Source: Bacillota bacterium
GTDB taxonomy: Bacteria; Bacillota; Clostridia; Peptostreptococcales; Anaerovoracaceae
NCBI GenBank assembly: GCA_016280485.1
Contig: JAEEGU010000083.1
Span: forward strand, 1 to 5,487
Direction of reading: 5' to 3'
Length of the DNA stretch: 5,487 bases
Each line of letters begins with the position of its first letter. Within the stretch, counting starts at the first letter, position 1. Below the pieces are notes generated by a model, which was given only the letters and a program-made list of their open reading frames with translations, did not search any database and had not been told where the DNA came from. Below are positions 1 to 5,440 of the stretch, one piece after another. The translations under genes and the position numbers were made by a program.

Positions 1-246
1 GAGGAGCGGGGAAAGCTTTCAGCCCTCCTTGATGATGGGATGATTGATACGTTCAGGTTGTTTTATCCCGATACCGTGACCTACAGCTGGTGGTCGTACC
101 GCTTCAAGGCACGCGAGCGCAACGCGGGGTGGAGGATAGACTATTTCCTCGTCTCAGAAGCCTTAAAACCGCGCCTTAGAGACGCGAAAATCCATACGGA
201 GATTTACGGGTCGGATCACTGTCCGGTAGAGCTTATAATCGAATAA
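1..246 (+). CDS. xth: Exodeoxyribonuclease III (AP endonuclease), C-terminal part
   Basis: This is the last 81 codons of a gene that begins before the window; the frame is open from base 1 and ends at a TAA. The family (ExoIII/ExoA, endonuclease/exonuclease/phosphatase fold) cleaves DNA at abasic sites and removes nucleotides from 3' ends in cytoplasmic base excision repair. Visible signatures are FYPD and YSWWSYR, then GWRIDYFLVS (its Asp corresponds to the active-site Asp of ExoIII), and a terminal GSDHCPV holding the catalytic Asp-His pair near visible residues 72-73. YSWWSYR with RNAGWRIDY is typical of the Gram-positive ExoA branch. The frame ends eight residues after SDHCP, as usual for the family, so the C-terminus is complete. 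A strong terminator follows, so this is the last gene of its transcript. The family call is near certain from the motifs; the N-terminal part cannot be judged. Confidence 0.95.
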   Translation, partial: EERGKLSALLDDGMIDTFRLFYPDTVTYSWWSYRFKARERNAGWRIDYFLVSEALKPRLRDAKIHTEIYGSDHCPVELIIE

Positions 247-273
247 GAGACTAAAGAATAATTAAGAATACTT

Positions 274-306
274 AAGCGGGATGGCACTACGGCCATCCCG
301 CTTTTT
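274..306 (+). terminator. Intrinsic terminator after the exonuclease III gene, possibly bidirectional
   Basis: A perfect 10-bp GC-rich stem (GCGGGATGGC at 276-285 with GCCATCCCGC at 292-301) closes a 6-nt loop. Two A-T pairs extend it, and T302-T306 follow on the plus strand. It starts 27 bases after the stop of the exonuclease gene. It is the only hairpin seen between this gene and the convergent uraA, which ends at 342. Read on the minus strand, the stem is followed by a U-rich but interrupted tract (CTTAAGTATTCTT), so it may also stop uraA transcripts, less efficiently. Confidence 0.93.
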
Positions 307-341
307 GTCTATTTTTAAGGTTTGATTTATCTAATACTAAA

Positions 342-1637
342 CTACTGAATCGAGTCAGCCTCTTCGCGGTCGTTTGTAACCTTGAGCTTGTCGAGGATGT
401 AGAATGTGAGACCAAGAACCATACCAACGATTGTTGCAAGGCACATACCTGTGAGCTGTACATCACCGATCTGGATGTATGCTCCGGAGAGACCTGTAAC
501 GAATACGATTGATGTCATTGCGAGGTTTCTTGCCTTACCGTAGTTTACCTTCTTGTCAACGATTAATCTGATACCGGATGCTCCGATCATACCGTAGAGC
601 AGGAATGAGATACCGCCCATTACAGGAGCAGGGATTGAGTTAATAAGTGCAGAAGCAGGTGCGAAGAATGCGAGCAGGATGCTGAATACTGCAGCACCGC
701 CGATTACCCATACGCTGTAAACCTTTGTTACTGCCATAACACCGATGTTCTCGCCGTAGGTTGTTGTCGGAACGGATCCGCAGAAACCGGAGAGCATTGT
801 GGATACACCATCAGACAGGAGAGATCTGTGAAGACCAGGGTCCTTAAGAAGATCCTTACCAACGATTTCGGAGGTTACTACCTGGTGTCCGATGTGCTCG
901 GAGATTACTGTGAGTGATGCCGGAATTATGATTAAGATTGCTGTTAAGTCGAACTTAGGGAAGAGAAAGTTCGGGATTCCGAAAATCTTTGCTTCCGTAA
1001 CAGGTGTGAAGTCTACAAGACCCATCAGGAGTGCTATTACATAGCCTGTGCATATTGCAATCAGGATTGCGATGGCTGATGCAAAGCCTCTGAAAATTAC
1101 CTGGCCGGCTACCGCCATGAGAAGTGTAAGTATGAATACGATAACGAACTTCGGGTTGATTTCTGTGTAGGTGTCGGAAAGAATCAGACCACCGTTTGAA
1201 GCTGCTGTCTTTGCGAGCTCAAGGCCGATAAGCGCTACTACCGGGCCCATTGCTGCAGGAGGCAGTACTACGTCAATCCAGGCAATGCCTACGAACCTTA
1301 TTAGTATTGCGACTGCACAGAAGATTGCACCGGTTACCACGAAGCCGCCGAGCGCGTATTGGTAACCGTAATTCGGATCTGCGAGCAGAATGAATGTCGG
1401 TGAAAGGAATGCGAAGCTCGAGCCCAAGTATGCAGGAGCCTTGCCCTTTGTGATTGCGATAAATATAAGTGTGCCGATACCGTTCATCAGCAGTACGATG
1501 GAAGCGTTTATGCCAAAGAGCCAAGGTACCAGTACCGATGCGCTGAACATAGCGAATGTGTGCTGAATCGAAAGAGGTATGCCCTGCGCGATAGGCACTC
1601 TTTCCTGAACTTGAATAATTCTTCTTTCTTTACTCAT
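342..1637 (-). CDS. uraA: Uracil permease, NCS2 family (UraA/PyrP)
   Basis: This 431-residue integral membrane protein imports uracil, probably by proton symport, for salvage to UMP. Its length matches E. coli UraA (about 429). The family signatures are present: the N-terminal QHTFAMFSASVLVP, GSSFAFLSP near residues 72-80, SEHIGHQ at 246-252 and TYGENIGVMAVT at 293-304. Glu247, His251 and Glu296 match UraA's substrate and proton residues Glu241, His245 and Glu290 at a constant offset of six (numbers recalled). Hydrophobic segments run nearly continuously, as expected for the 14-helix core/gate fold; the tail is charged. The start is fixed by AAGGAG (1645-1650) seven bases upstream. The gene lies 43 bases after pyrR with no promoter or attenuator between them, so it should be co-transcribed with pyrR and controlled by the pyr leader. 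Xanthine or other NCS2 substrates are less likely given the pyrR linkage. Confidence 0.96.
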   Translation of the reverse strand: MSKERRIIQVQERVPIAQGIPLSIQHTFAMFSASVLVPWLFGINASIVLLMNGIGTLIFIAITKGKAPAYLGSSFAFLSPTFILLADPNYGYQYALGGFVVTGAIFCAVAILIRFVGIAWIDVVLPPAAMGPVVALIGLELAKTAASNGGLILSDTYTEINPKFVIVFILTLLMAVAGQVIFRGFASAIAILIAICTGYVIALLMGLVDFTPVTEAKIFGIPNFLFPKFDLTAILIIIPASLTVISEHIGHQVVTSEIVGKDLLKDPGLHRSLLSDGVSTMLSGFCGSVPTTTYGENIGVMAVTKVYSVWVIGGAAVFSILLAFFAPASALINSIPAPVMGGISFLLYGMIGASGIRLIVDKKVNYGKARNLAMTSIVFVTGLSGAYIQIGDVQLTGMCLATIVGMVLGLTFYILDKLKVTNDREEADSIQ

Positions 1638-1680
1638 TTTCGTTCTCCTTTTTTAATGACCTGAGTTTGATGATAAAAAA

Positions 1681-2220
1681 CTATTCTTCTTCATAAATAG
1701 TTACGCCGGTTTCGTCATCGCATTCCGCAAGCTTGACAACAACCTTTTCCCTGCGCGATGTAGGAATGTTTTTCCCCACATAGTCGGGCCTTATCGGAAG
1801 CTCTCTAAAGCCTCGGTCTATCAGCACACAGAGCTGAATCGTACCGGCTCTTCCGAACTCGGTAACGGCATCCATCGCAGCTCTTACGGTGCGACCGGTG
1901 TAGATAACATCATCGACCAGAATTACATCCTTGCCCGTAACCTCGAAGTTTATCTCTGAGCCATGAAACTCAGGCTTCTCGGATTCGGTAAGGTCATCTC
2001 TGTGTCTGGTGATGTCAAGCTTTCCGACCGGTATGTCTACGCCCTCGAAAAGTTTGATGTATGCTGCCAGCTTTTCGGCCAGCGGCACGCCTCTTGACTT
2101 GATACCCAGCAGAACTACATTGTCACAGCCTTCGTTTTTCTCCGTAATCTGATGAGCCATTCTTTTTAATGCTCTTTCGATTTCGTCTTCATGCATTACC
2201 TTCGATTTCAGTTTTAACAT
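1681..2220 (-). CDS. pyrR: PyrR: pyr RNA-binding attenuation regulator and uracil phosphoribosyltransferase
   Basis: This 179-residue cytoplasmic protein has the type I phosphoribosyltransferase fold. PyrR with UMP binds a hairpin in pyr leader RNA and promotes termination; it also usually has uracil phosphoribosyltransferase activity (uracil plus PRPP to UMP). The PRPP-binding signature VILVDDVIYTGRT is at residues 99-111. Other PyrR-typical blocks are GIKSRGVPLA (39-48), the basic LDITRHRDDL (68-77), and LIDRGFRELPIRPDYVGKNI (133-152). Length matches the family (about 180). I start at 2220 because AGGGAGG lies six bases upstream and the product begins MLKLKSKVM like other PyrRs. The frame stays open to an ATG at 2277, but that extension would run through the leader terminator. 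The gene is first in a pyrR-uraA unit and is preceded by its own attenuator, implying autoregulation. Confidence 0.97.
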   Translation of the reverse strand: MLKLKSKVMHEDEIERALKRMAHQITEKNEGCDNVVLLGIKSRGVPLAEKLAAYIKLFEGVDIPVGKLDITRHRDDLTESEKPEFHGSEINFEVTGKDVILVDDVIYTGRTVRAAMDAVTEFGRAGTIQLCVLIDRGFRELPIRPDYVGKNIPTSRREKVVVKLAECDDETGVTIYEEE

Positions 2221-2241
2221 CGTTAACCTCCCTTGGGCAAT

Positions 2242-2269
2242 AAAAAAATCTTGTCTCTCGACAAGATTT
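2242..2269 (-). terminator. Leader terminator of the pyr attenuator
   Basis: On the minus strand AAATCTTGTC (2269-2260) pairs perfectly over 10 bp with GACAAGATTT (2255-2246) around a GAGA loop, a GNRA-type tetraloop. The final arm runs into four more T's, giving a run of seven. It ends about 20 bases before the pyrR start and precedes the ribosome binding site, so it acts in the 5' leader rather than after a gene. Its left arm can instead pair with an upstream strand (see the antiterminator), which makes it conditional. Confidence 0.93.
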
Positions 2270-2325
2270 GAAAGCATGTTGACACACGAAGATTACGCTT
2301 CGCTACGGCATATGCAATCTTGTCG
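2259..2325 (-). promoter_or_regulatory. Antiterminator of the pyr leader
   Basis: CGACAAGATT (minus strand, 2325-2316) is a perfect 10-bp complement of AATCTTGTCG (2268-2259), which is the left arm and first loop bases of the leader terminator. Forming this long-range helix removes the terminator arm and allows read-through into pyrR-uraA. The loop between the strands contains a small local hairpin (CGAAG with CTTCG around six bases). The upstream strand is almost wholly inside the PyrR-binding hairpin, so the two structures exclude each other, as in the Bacillus pyr mechanism. Confidence 0.85.
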
Positions 2326-2349
2326 GCATCTCTGTACCAACTTAAAGAT
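2317..2349 (-). promoter_or_regulatory. PyrR-binding loop (anti-antiterminator) in the pyr leader
   Basis: The minus-strand RNA can fold as a 5-bp lower stem (AUCUU 2349-2345 with AAGAU 2321-2317), a 5'-side UAA bulge (2344-2342), a 7-bp upper stem with two G-U pairs (GUUGGUA 2341-2335 with UGCCGAC 2328-2322), and a CAGAGA hexaloop (2334-2329). The 33-nt architecture of lower stem, 5' bulge, upper stem and hexaloop is that of known PyrR-binding loops, and CAGAGA fits the recalled hexaloop consensus CNGNGA. The upper stem departs from the recalled ARUC/GGYU consensus, with A-U rather than C-G closing the loop. It sits in front of pyrR and overlaps the antiterminator strand, so binding of PyrR-UMP would favour the terminator. 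Confidence comes from structure and context together. Confidence 0.88.
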
Positions 2350-2366
2350 GTTTTTTACCCAAAAGA

Positions 2367-2395
2367 ATAATACAAGATATAGGCGAATATGTCAA
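2367..2395 (-). promoter_or_regulatory. Promoter of the pyrR-uraA unit
   Basis: On the minus strand a perfect -35 TTGACA (2395-2390) is followed by exactly 17 bases and a -10 TATTAT (2372-2367), one mismatch from TATAAT. The expected start is near 2360, giving a leader of about 140 nt that contains the complete attenuator. This is a near-consensus housekeeping-sigma promoter, consistent with control by attenuation rather than at initiation. Confidence 0.93.
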
Positions 2396-2413
2396 GAGGT
2401 TTTACTAAATATA

Positions 2414-2422
2414 TGGTATAAT
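2414..2422 (+). promoter_or_regulatory. Extended -10 promoter for the phosphodiesterase gene
   Basis: TGGTATAAT combines a consensus TATAAT (2417-2422) with an upstream TGN extended -10. No good -35 lies at 16-18 bases; that region (about 2393-2399) overlaps the -35 of the divergent pyrR promoter. The predicted start near 2429 leaves a leader of only about 20 nt. The two opposing polymerases could not easily occupy the region together. Confidence 0.8.
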
Positions 2423-2431
2423 AGATTCATT

Positions 2432-2436
2432 GGAGG
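2432..2436 (+). promoter_or_regulatory. Ribosome binding site with long spacing, phosphodiesterase gene
   Basis: GGAGG lies 13 bases before the ATG at 2450, longer than the usual 5-9. No other start codon in frame lies between them, and the protein needs residues from MKYLVVSDTH onward, so the start stands. The spacing and a leader of only a few bases before GGAGG suggest modest translation. Confidence 0.7.
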
Positions 2437-2449
2437 AAGCGAAAAGATA

Positions 2450-3028
2450 ATGAAATATTTGGTAGTAAGCGACACCCACGGTGATATAAAAAAAGTTATA
2501 GAAATATTTAACGCCGCAGGCGGAGAAAAAACATACAAAGGGATAATCCACCTCGGCGACTACTCGCGGGATGCGGAGGACATCGAGGAAGAGCTTGGCT
2601 GCAAAGTGATAGGCGTTATGGGAAACTGCGACGGCGACTACGGCAGCGGCGACTTCAAGGTCTTAGACACAGAAGCCGGCAGGATATTGCTGACCCACGG
2701 CCACGGCCAGAGGGTAAAGATGACATACATGAACCTTGTCTACAGGGCGCAGGAGCTTGACTGCGTTATGGCACTTTTCGGCCACACCCACATCCCGACC
2801 TACGAAACCGAGGGCGGGGTAATGCTCTTAAACCCGGGCAGCCTCACATATCCGGGGGATGGGAGCAGCGGCTCTTATGCGGTACTCGACATAGAGGGTG
2901 ACGAGATAAATGCGTCCGTTTTATATTATCATCCGCAGGGTAGCGCTCCTGAGGAAGGTAAGAAGAGCGGACAAAAGGTAAAGGGCGGTCATTTGCGGAG
3001 TCTCATAAATTACAGCGACAGATTTTAG
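2450..3028 (+). CDS. YfcE-family metallophosphodiesterase
   Basis: This 192-residue protein is a compact calcineurin-like phosphoesterase of the YfcE/MJ0936/YsnB group, which are cytoplasmic, two-metal (often Mn2+) phosphodiesterases active on model substrates; physiological substrates are mostly unknown. Metal-binding motifs appear in the expected order: SDTHG (Asp8, His10), HLGDYSRD (Asp37), MGNCD (Asn59), LTHGHG (His83) and FGHTH (His112, His114), followed by LNPGS (127-131). Length is close to E. coli YfcE (about 184). A basic tail from about 170 ends in HLRSLINYSDRF, beyond the usual domain. The ATG at 2450 is chosen because the family begins with a short beta strand and SDTHG; an in-frame ATG at 2276 would add 58 residues spanning both promoters. 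It is divergent from pyrR with its own promoter. Family certain, substrate unknown. Confidence 0.93.
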   Translation: MKYLVVSDTHGDIKKVIEIFNAAGGEKTYKGIIHLGDYSRDAEDIEEELGCKVIGVMGNCDGDYGSGDFKVLDTEAGRILLTHGHGQRVKMTYMNLVYRAQELDCVMALFGHTHIPTYETEGGVMLLNPGSLTYPGDGSSGSYAVLDIEGDEINASVLYYHPQGSAPEEGKKSGQKVKGGHLRSLINYSDRF

Positions 3029-3037
3029 AAAGGCTAA

Positions 3038-3053
3038 TTTTCGCGTTTTCGCA
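3038..3053 (+). repeat. Short tandem repeat TTTTCGC(G/A) before the MoaA-like gene promoter
   Basis: TTTTCGCG (3038-3045) is followed directly by TTTTCGCA (3046-3053), ending two bases before the -35 element at 3056. It could be a regulator site or chance; it does not form a convincing terminator (only a 3-bp GCG/CGC stem, with no following T-run). Confidence 0.35.
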
Positions 3054-3055
3054 AG

Positions 3056-3084
3056 TTGACTGAAAACTCAAAATAGAGTAAAAT
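3056..3084 (+). promoter_or_regulatory. Promoter of the MoaA-like gene
   Basis: TTGACT (3056-3061), a 17-base spacer and TAAAAT (3079-3084) give one mismatch to consensus in each box. The expected start near 3091 leaves a leader of about 28 nt with a good ribosome binding site. The -10 box covers an upstream in-frame ATG at 3083, which therefore cannot be the start in this transcript. Confidence 0.88.
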
Positions 3085-3104
3085 GAAATTTATAGTAAAA
3101 TGCA

Positions 3105-3112
3105 AAGGAAGG
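3105..3112 (+). promoter_or_regulatory. Ribosome binding site deciding the start at 3119
   Basis: AAGGAAGG lies six bases before the ATG at 3119. The upstream in-frame ATG at 3083 has no such site and lies inside the -10 box, so 3119 is the start. Confidence 0.88.
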
Positions 3113-3118
3113 TTTTCT

Positions 3119-3952
3119 ATGAAGGACAAATCAGGTAATGACATCGTTGAATTACAAATAAACGTGGGCGGCGAGCGCAAGGTTATATACAAGTATCGCA
3201 AAGCCCGGGTAGACTCACCGAAGGCACCTCTTTCGGATGAGACAATAATAGAAATAGTCCGTGCAGCGGCAAAGAATGATATTCACCACATTACACTCAC
3301 AGGTGACGATCCCTTGGACCGCGAGGGCATAGTAGAGCTTTGCTCAAAGATTAAAGAGACGGCAGGAATCGACAGACTTTCTCTTACCACAAACGGCATA
3401 GCTCTTTCGGACAATGTGGAGGCCTTAAAAAATGCAGGCCTTGACGATGTAAACATAAAGCTCGACACGCTCAAATACACAGCCTACGAAAAGCTGGTTG
3501 AAAACGGTGAGCTCGACAAGATAATCCCGAGCATCAACGCGGCGGTAAACGCAAAGGTTTCGCCGGTGACGCTCGTTGTGCATATTTTCGAAGGAATTAA
3601 CGATACTGAGCTGATGGATTTCCTGCAGCTCACATTCCAGCATAAATACAGAATCGTTTTCCGCGAGTTTGCGGAAGAAGGACCGGATGAATTCAAATCC
3701 GTAACCGAGGTGGCAATCAGAGAAAAGATGCCGGCTCTTCGCACAACCCTGCAGGAGGGCGAAACCGTGCAGCCCGGCGAAATCGAATACTTCAAGTATC
3801 CGATTGGTGTTGGCAAAATCGGCTTCGACTCGCCGCTTACATCAAAGGATGCAGCGGGACGCGGAATTGCGGTAGTGGATGAGGACGGCCGGCTCAGGCT
3901 CAATCCTTATGCAAAGGAGAGCGAGGATGTAAAGGCTGCGCTTGGAATGTAA
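3119..3952 (+). CDS. MoaA-like radical SAM-fold protein lacking all Fe-S cluster cysteines
   Basis: The 277-residue product follows MoaA (GTP 3',8-cyclase of molybdenum cofactor synthesis) from end to end. Seen in order are LQINV (12-16, as MoaA LRISV), APLSDETI, ITLTGDDPLDR (58-68, as LTGGEPLLR), LSLTTNGIAL (88-97), AGLDDVNIKLDTL (106-118), GINDTELMDF (159-168) and KIGFDSPLT (233-241, as RIGFISPVS). The CX3CX2C motif that binds the SAM cluster is replaced: aligned without gaps, its cysteines become Arg20, Tyr24 and Arg27. The C-terminal cluster cysteines become Ala245, Arg248 and Asn262, and the GTP-binding RLR becomes Ile-Ala-Val at 250-252. The only cysteine is Cys75. It therefore cannot do radical SAM chemistry as MoaA does. 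It is shorter than MoaA (about 320-340) and lacks the glycine-rich C-terminus. The frame is intact with promoter and ribosome binding site, so it seems maintained; a sensor, scaffold or new enzyme is possible. It lies 53 bases before oadA. Confidence 0.82.
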   Translation: MKDKSGNDIVELQINVGGERKVIYKYRKARVDSPKAPLSDETIIEIVRAAAKNDIHHITLTGDDPLDREGIVELCSKIKETAGIDRLSLTTNGIALSDNVEALKNAGLDDVNIKLDTLKYTAYEKLVENGELDKIIPSINAAVNAKVSPVTLVVHIFEGINDTELMDFLQLTFQHKYRIVFREFAEEGPDEFKSVTEVAIREKMPALRTTLQEGETVQPGEIEYFKYPIGVGKIGFDSPLTSKDAAGRGIAVVDEDGRLRLNPYAKESEDVKAALGM

Positions 3953-4005
3953 ATGTGCGCAATTAAAGACAGAAAGTGAAATTACAGTGAAAGTGAGGGA
4001 AGCAA

Positions 4006-5406
4006 ATGAATAAGCTCAAGATTACAGAAACGGTACTGCGTGACGGTCACCAGAGCCTTATGGCAACCAGAATGAGAACCGATGAAATGCTGCCGATACT
4101 GGAAGTGATGGACAGTGTCGGATACAATGCTCTCGAGATGTGGGGCGGCGCTACTTACGATGCCTGCATCAGATTTTTGGATGAGGACCCTTGGGAGCGT
4201 CTCAGAGAGATCAGAAAGAGAGTAAAGAACACAAAGCTTCAGATGCTTCTCCGCGGACAAAATCTTTTGGGATACAGACATTACGCGGATGATGTGGTTG
4301 ACGAGTTTGTGGCAAAGGCAATCGAGGGCGGAATCGATATAATCCGTATATTCGATGCGCTTAACGACACCAGAAACCTCGAGGCCAGCATCAAGGCGTG
4401 CAAAAAGTACGGCGCTCACGCGCAGGGTACAATTTCCTACACAAAGAGCCCGGTACACACAAACGAAATGTTCGTAAAGCTCGCAAAGGAAATCGTCCAG
4501 ATGGGAGCAGATTCCATCTGCATCAAGGATATGGCGGGACTTTGCGATCCTTATACAACATACGACCTCATAAAAGCGCTTAAAGCGGCGGTGGAAGTTC
4601 CTATCGAGCTCCACACTCACGCCACAAGCGGACTCGGCAGCCTTACCTACATGAAGGCGGCGGAGGCGGGGGTCGATATAATCGACACGGCGATTTCGCC
4701 GTTTGCGGAGGGAACCTCGCAACCGCCGACGGAGCCGCTGGTTGCCGCATTTGCAGGCACCGAGCGTGACACGGGACTCGACCTTGAAATCTTAAATCAG
4801 GTGGCGCTCCACTTCAGACCTATACGCGAAAAGTATATCGCAGATGGCCTGATCGATCCGAAGATTATGGGCGTAGATATCAAGACACTGCTCTATCAGG
4901 TACCGGGCGGTATGCTGTCGAACCTCGTCAGCCAGTTAAAGCAGGCGAATGCGATGGACAAGTTTGAAGAGGTACTCGCAGAGGTTCCGAGAGTTCGTGA
5001 AGATTTCGGTTATCCGCCACTTGTTACTCCGTCAAGCCAGATTGTGGGAACACAGGCTGTGCTCAATGTGGTAACGGGCGAAAGGTACAAGATGGTGCCT
5101 AACGAGGCAAAGGATCTCGTGCGCGGCAAATACGGTCGCACGGCGGTTCCTATCAGCCCTGAGATTATCAAGAAGATTATCGGTGATGAGGAGCCTATAA
5201 CCTGCAGACCTGCAGACCTGCTCGAGCCGGAGCTTCCAAAGATTCGTAAGGAAGGCGCAAGATATATCACAAATGAAGAGGATGTTCTGACAAAGGCTAT
5301 GTTCCCGAAGCCTGCGGACGACTTCTTCAGAAAGCGCGAAGCAAAGCTGTATGCAATCGATCCTGACTTCCTGAATGAAGAGGATTGCGTTTATCCTGCG
5401 CCATAA
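4006..5406 (+). CDS. oadA: Oxaloacetate decarboxylase alpha subunit / carboxyltransferase (no biotin domain)
   Basis: This 466-residue protein is the carboxyltransferase subunit of the OadA/PycB family, moving CO2 between oxaloacetate and carrier-bound biotin. The HMGL-like TIM barrel occupies about residues 1-270 and the conserved carboxylase domain about 280-440. Catalytic motifs are TVLRDGHQS (Asp13, metal), EMWGGATYD (44-52), FDALND (116-121), CIKDMAGL (Lys174, the expected carboxylated metal ligand) and ELHTHATSG (His203, His205). They sit four residues before the recalled Vibrio OadA numbers (Asp17, Lys178, His207, His209). Full-length OadA is near 590 residues and ends in a biotinyl domain with an MKM lysine; here the protein stops after the carboxylase domain, so a separate carrier must exist elsewhere. 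The start is set by GAGGGA (3995-4000), five bases upstream. No terminator separates it from aspartokinase 34 bases later. Pyruvate carboxylase subunit B is an alternative; sequence alone does not fix direction. Confidence 0.9.
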   Translation: MNKLKITETVLRDGHQSLMATRMRTDEMLPILEVMDSVGYNALEMWGGATYDACIRFLDEDPWERLREIRKRVKNTKLQMLLRGQNLLGYRHYADDVVDEFVAKAIEGGIDIIRIFDALNDTRNLEASIKACKKYGAHAQGTISYTKSPVHTNEMFVKLAKEIVQMGADSICIKDMAGLCDPYTTYDLIKALKAAVEVPIELHTHATSGLGSLTYMKAAEAGVDIIDTAISPFAEGTSQPPTEPLVAAFAGTERDTGLDLEILNQVALHFRPIREKYIADGLIDPKIMGVDIKTLLYQVPGGMLSNLVSQLKQANAMDKFEEVLAEVPRVREDFGYPPLVTPSSQIVGTQAVLNVVTGERYKMVPNEAKDLVRGKYGRTAVPISPEIIKKIIGDEEPITCRPADLLEPELPKIRKEGARYITNEEDVLTKAMFPKPADDFFRKREAKLYAIDPDFLNEEDCVYPAP

Positions 5407-5426
5407 AAAATAAAGTTGGAGATTGA

Positions 5427-5438
5427 ATGGAGAATTAA
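5427..5438 (+). other. Possible three-codon mini-ORF before the aspartokinase gene
   Basis: ATG GAG AAT TAA (Met-Glu-Asn-stop) lies five bases after TTGGAG (5416-5421) and ends two bases before the aspartokinase ATG. Its bases also contain GGAG (5429-5432), the aspartokinase ribosome binding site. Ribosomes translating it would cover that site. It may equally be a by-product of two adjacent GGAG sequences. Confidence 0.25.
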
Positions 5439-5440
5439 AA

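Noticed and set aside
1638..1680. A second PyrR attenuator between pyrR and uraA, as found in Bacillus
   Set aside because: The 43-base gap has no hairpin or hexaloop, only the uraA ribosome binding site.
2221..2277. N-terminal extension of PyrR from an ATG at 2277 (minus strand)
   Set aside because: It would run through the leader terminator and has no ribosome binding site; the ATG at 2220 has AGGGAGG at six bases and gives the normal PyrR N-terminus and length.
2303..2329. Eight-codon reading frame in the pyr leader (minus strand, starting MPTRLHMP)
   Set aside because: No ribosome binding site, and its bases are accounted for by the PyrR hairpin and antiterminator; leader-peptide control is not needed.
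2276..2449. N-terminal extension of the phosphodiesterase from an ATG at 2276
   Set aside because: The extra 58 residues span the pyr leader antisense and both promoters, and match nothing; the promoter's predicted start at about 2429 lies after this ATG.
3083..3118. Start of the MoaA-like protein at the ATG at 3083
   Set aside because: The ATG lies in the -10 box and lacks a ribosome binding site; the ATG at 3119 follows AAGGAAGG at six bases.
3484..3903. 139-codon open frame antisense to the MoaA-like gene
   Set aside because: Low-complexity Ser/Pro/Thr-rich product typical of a reverse-frame artefact; no supporting signals.
3972..3996. GAAAGTGA repeated at 3972-3979 and 3989-3996 before oadA
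   Set aside because: Short, purine-rich, and next to the ribosome binding site; most likely chance, and no promoter accompanies it.
3982..4722. 246-codon open frame antisense to oadA
   Set aside because: It is a by-product of codon bias in the well-supported oadA frame; no family motif and no ribosome binding site or promoter of its own was seen.
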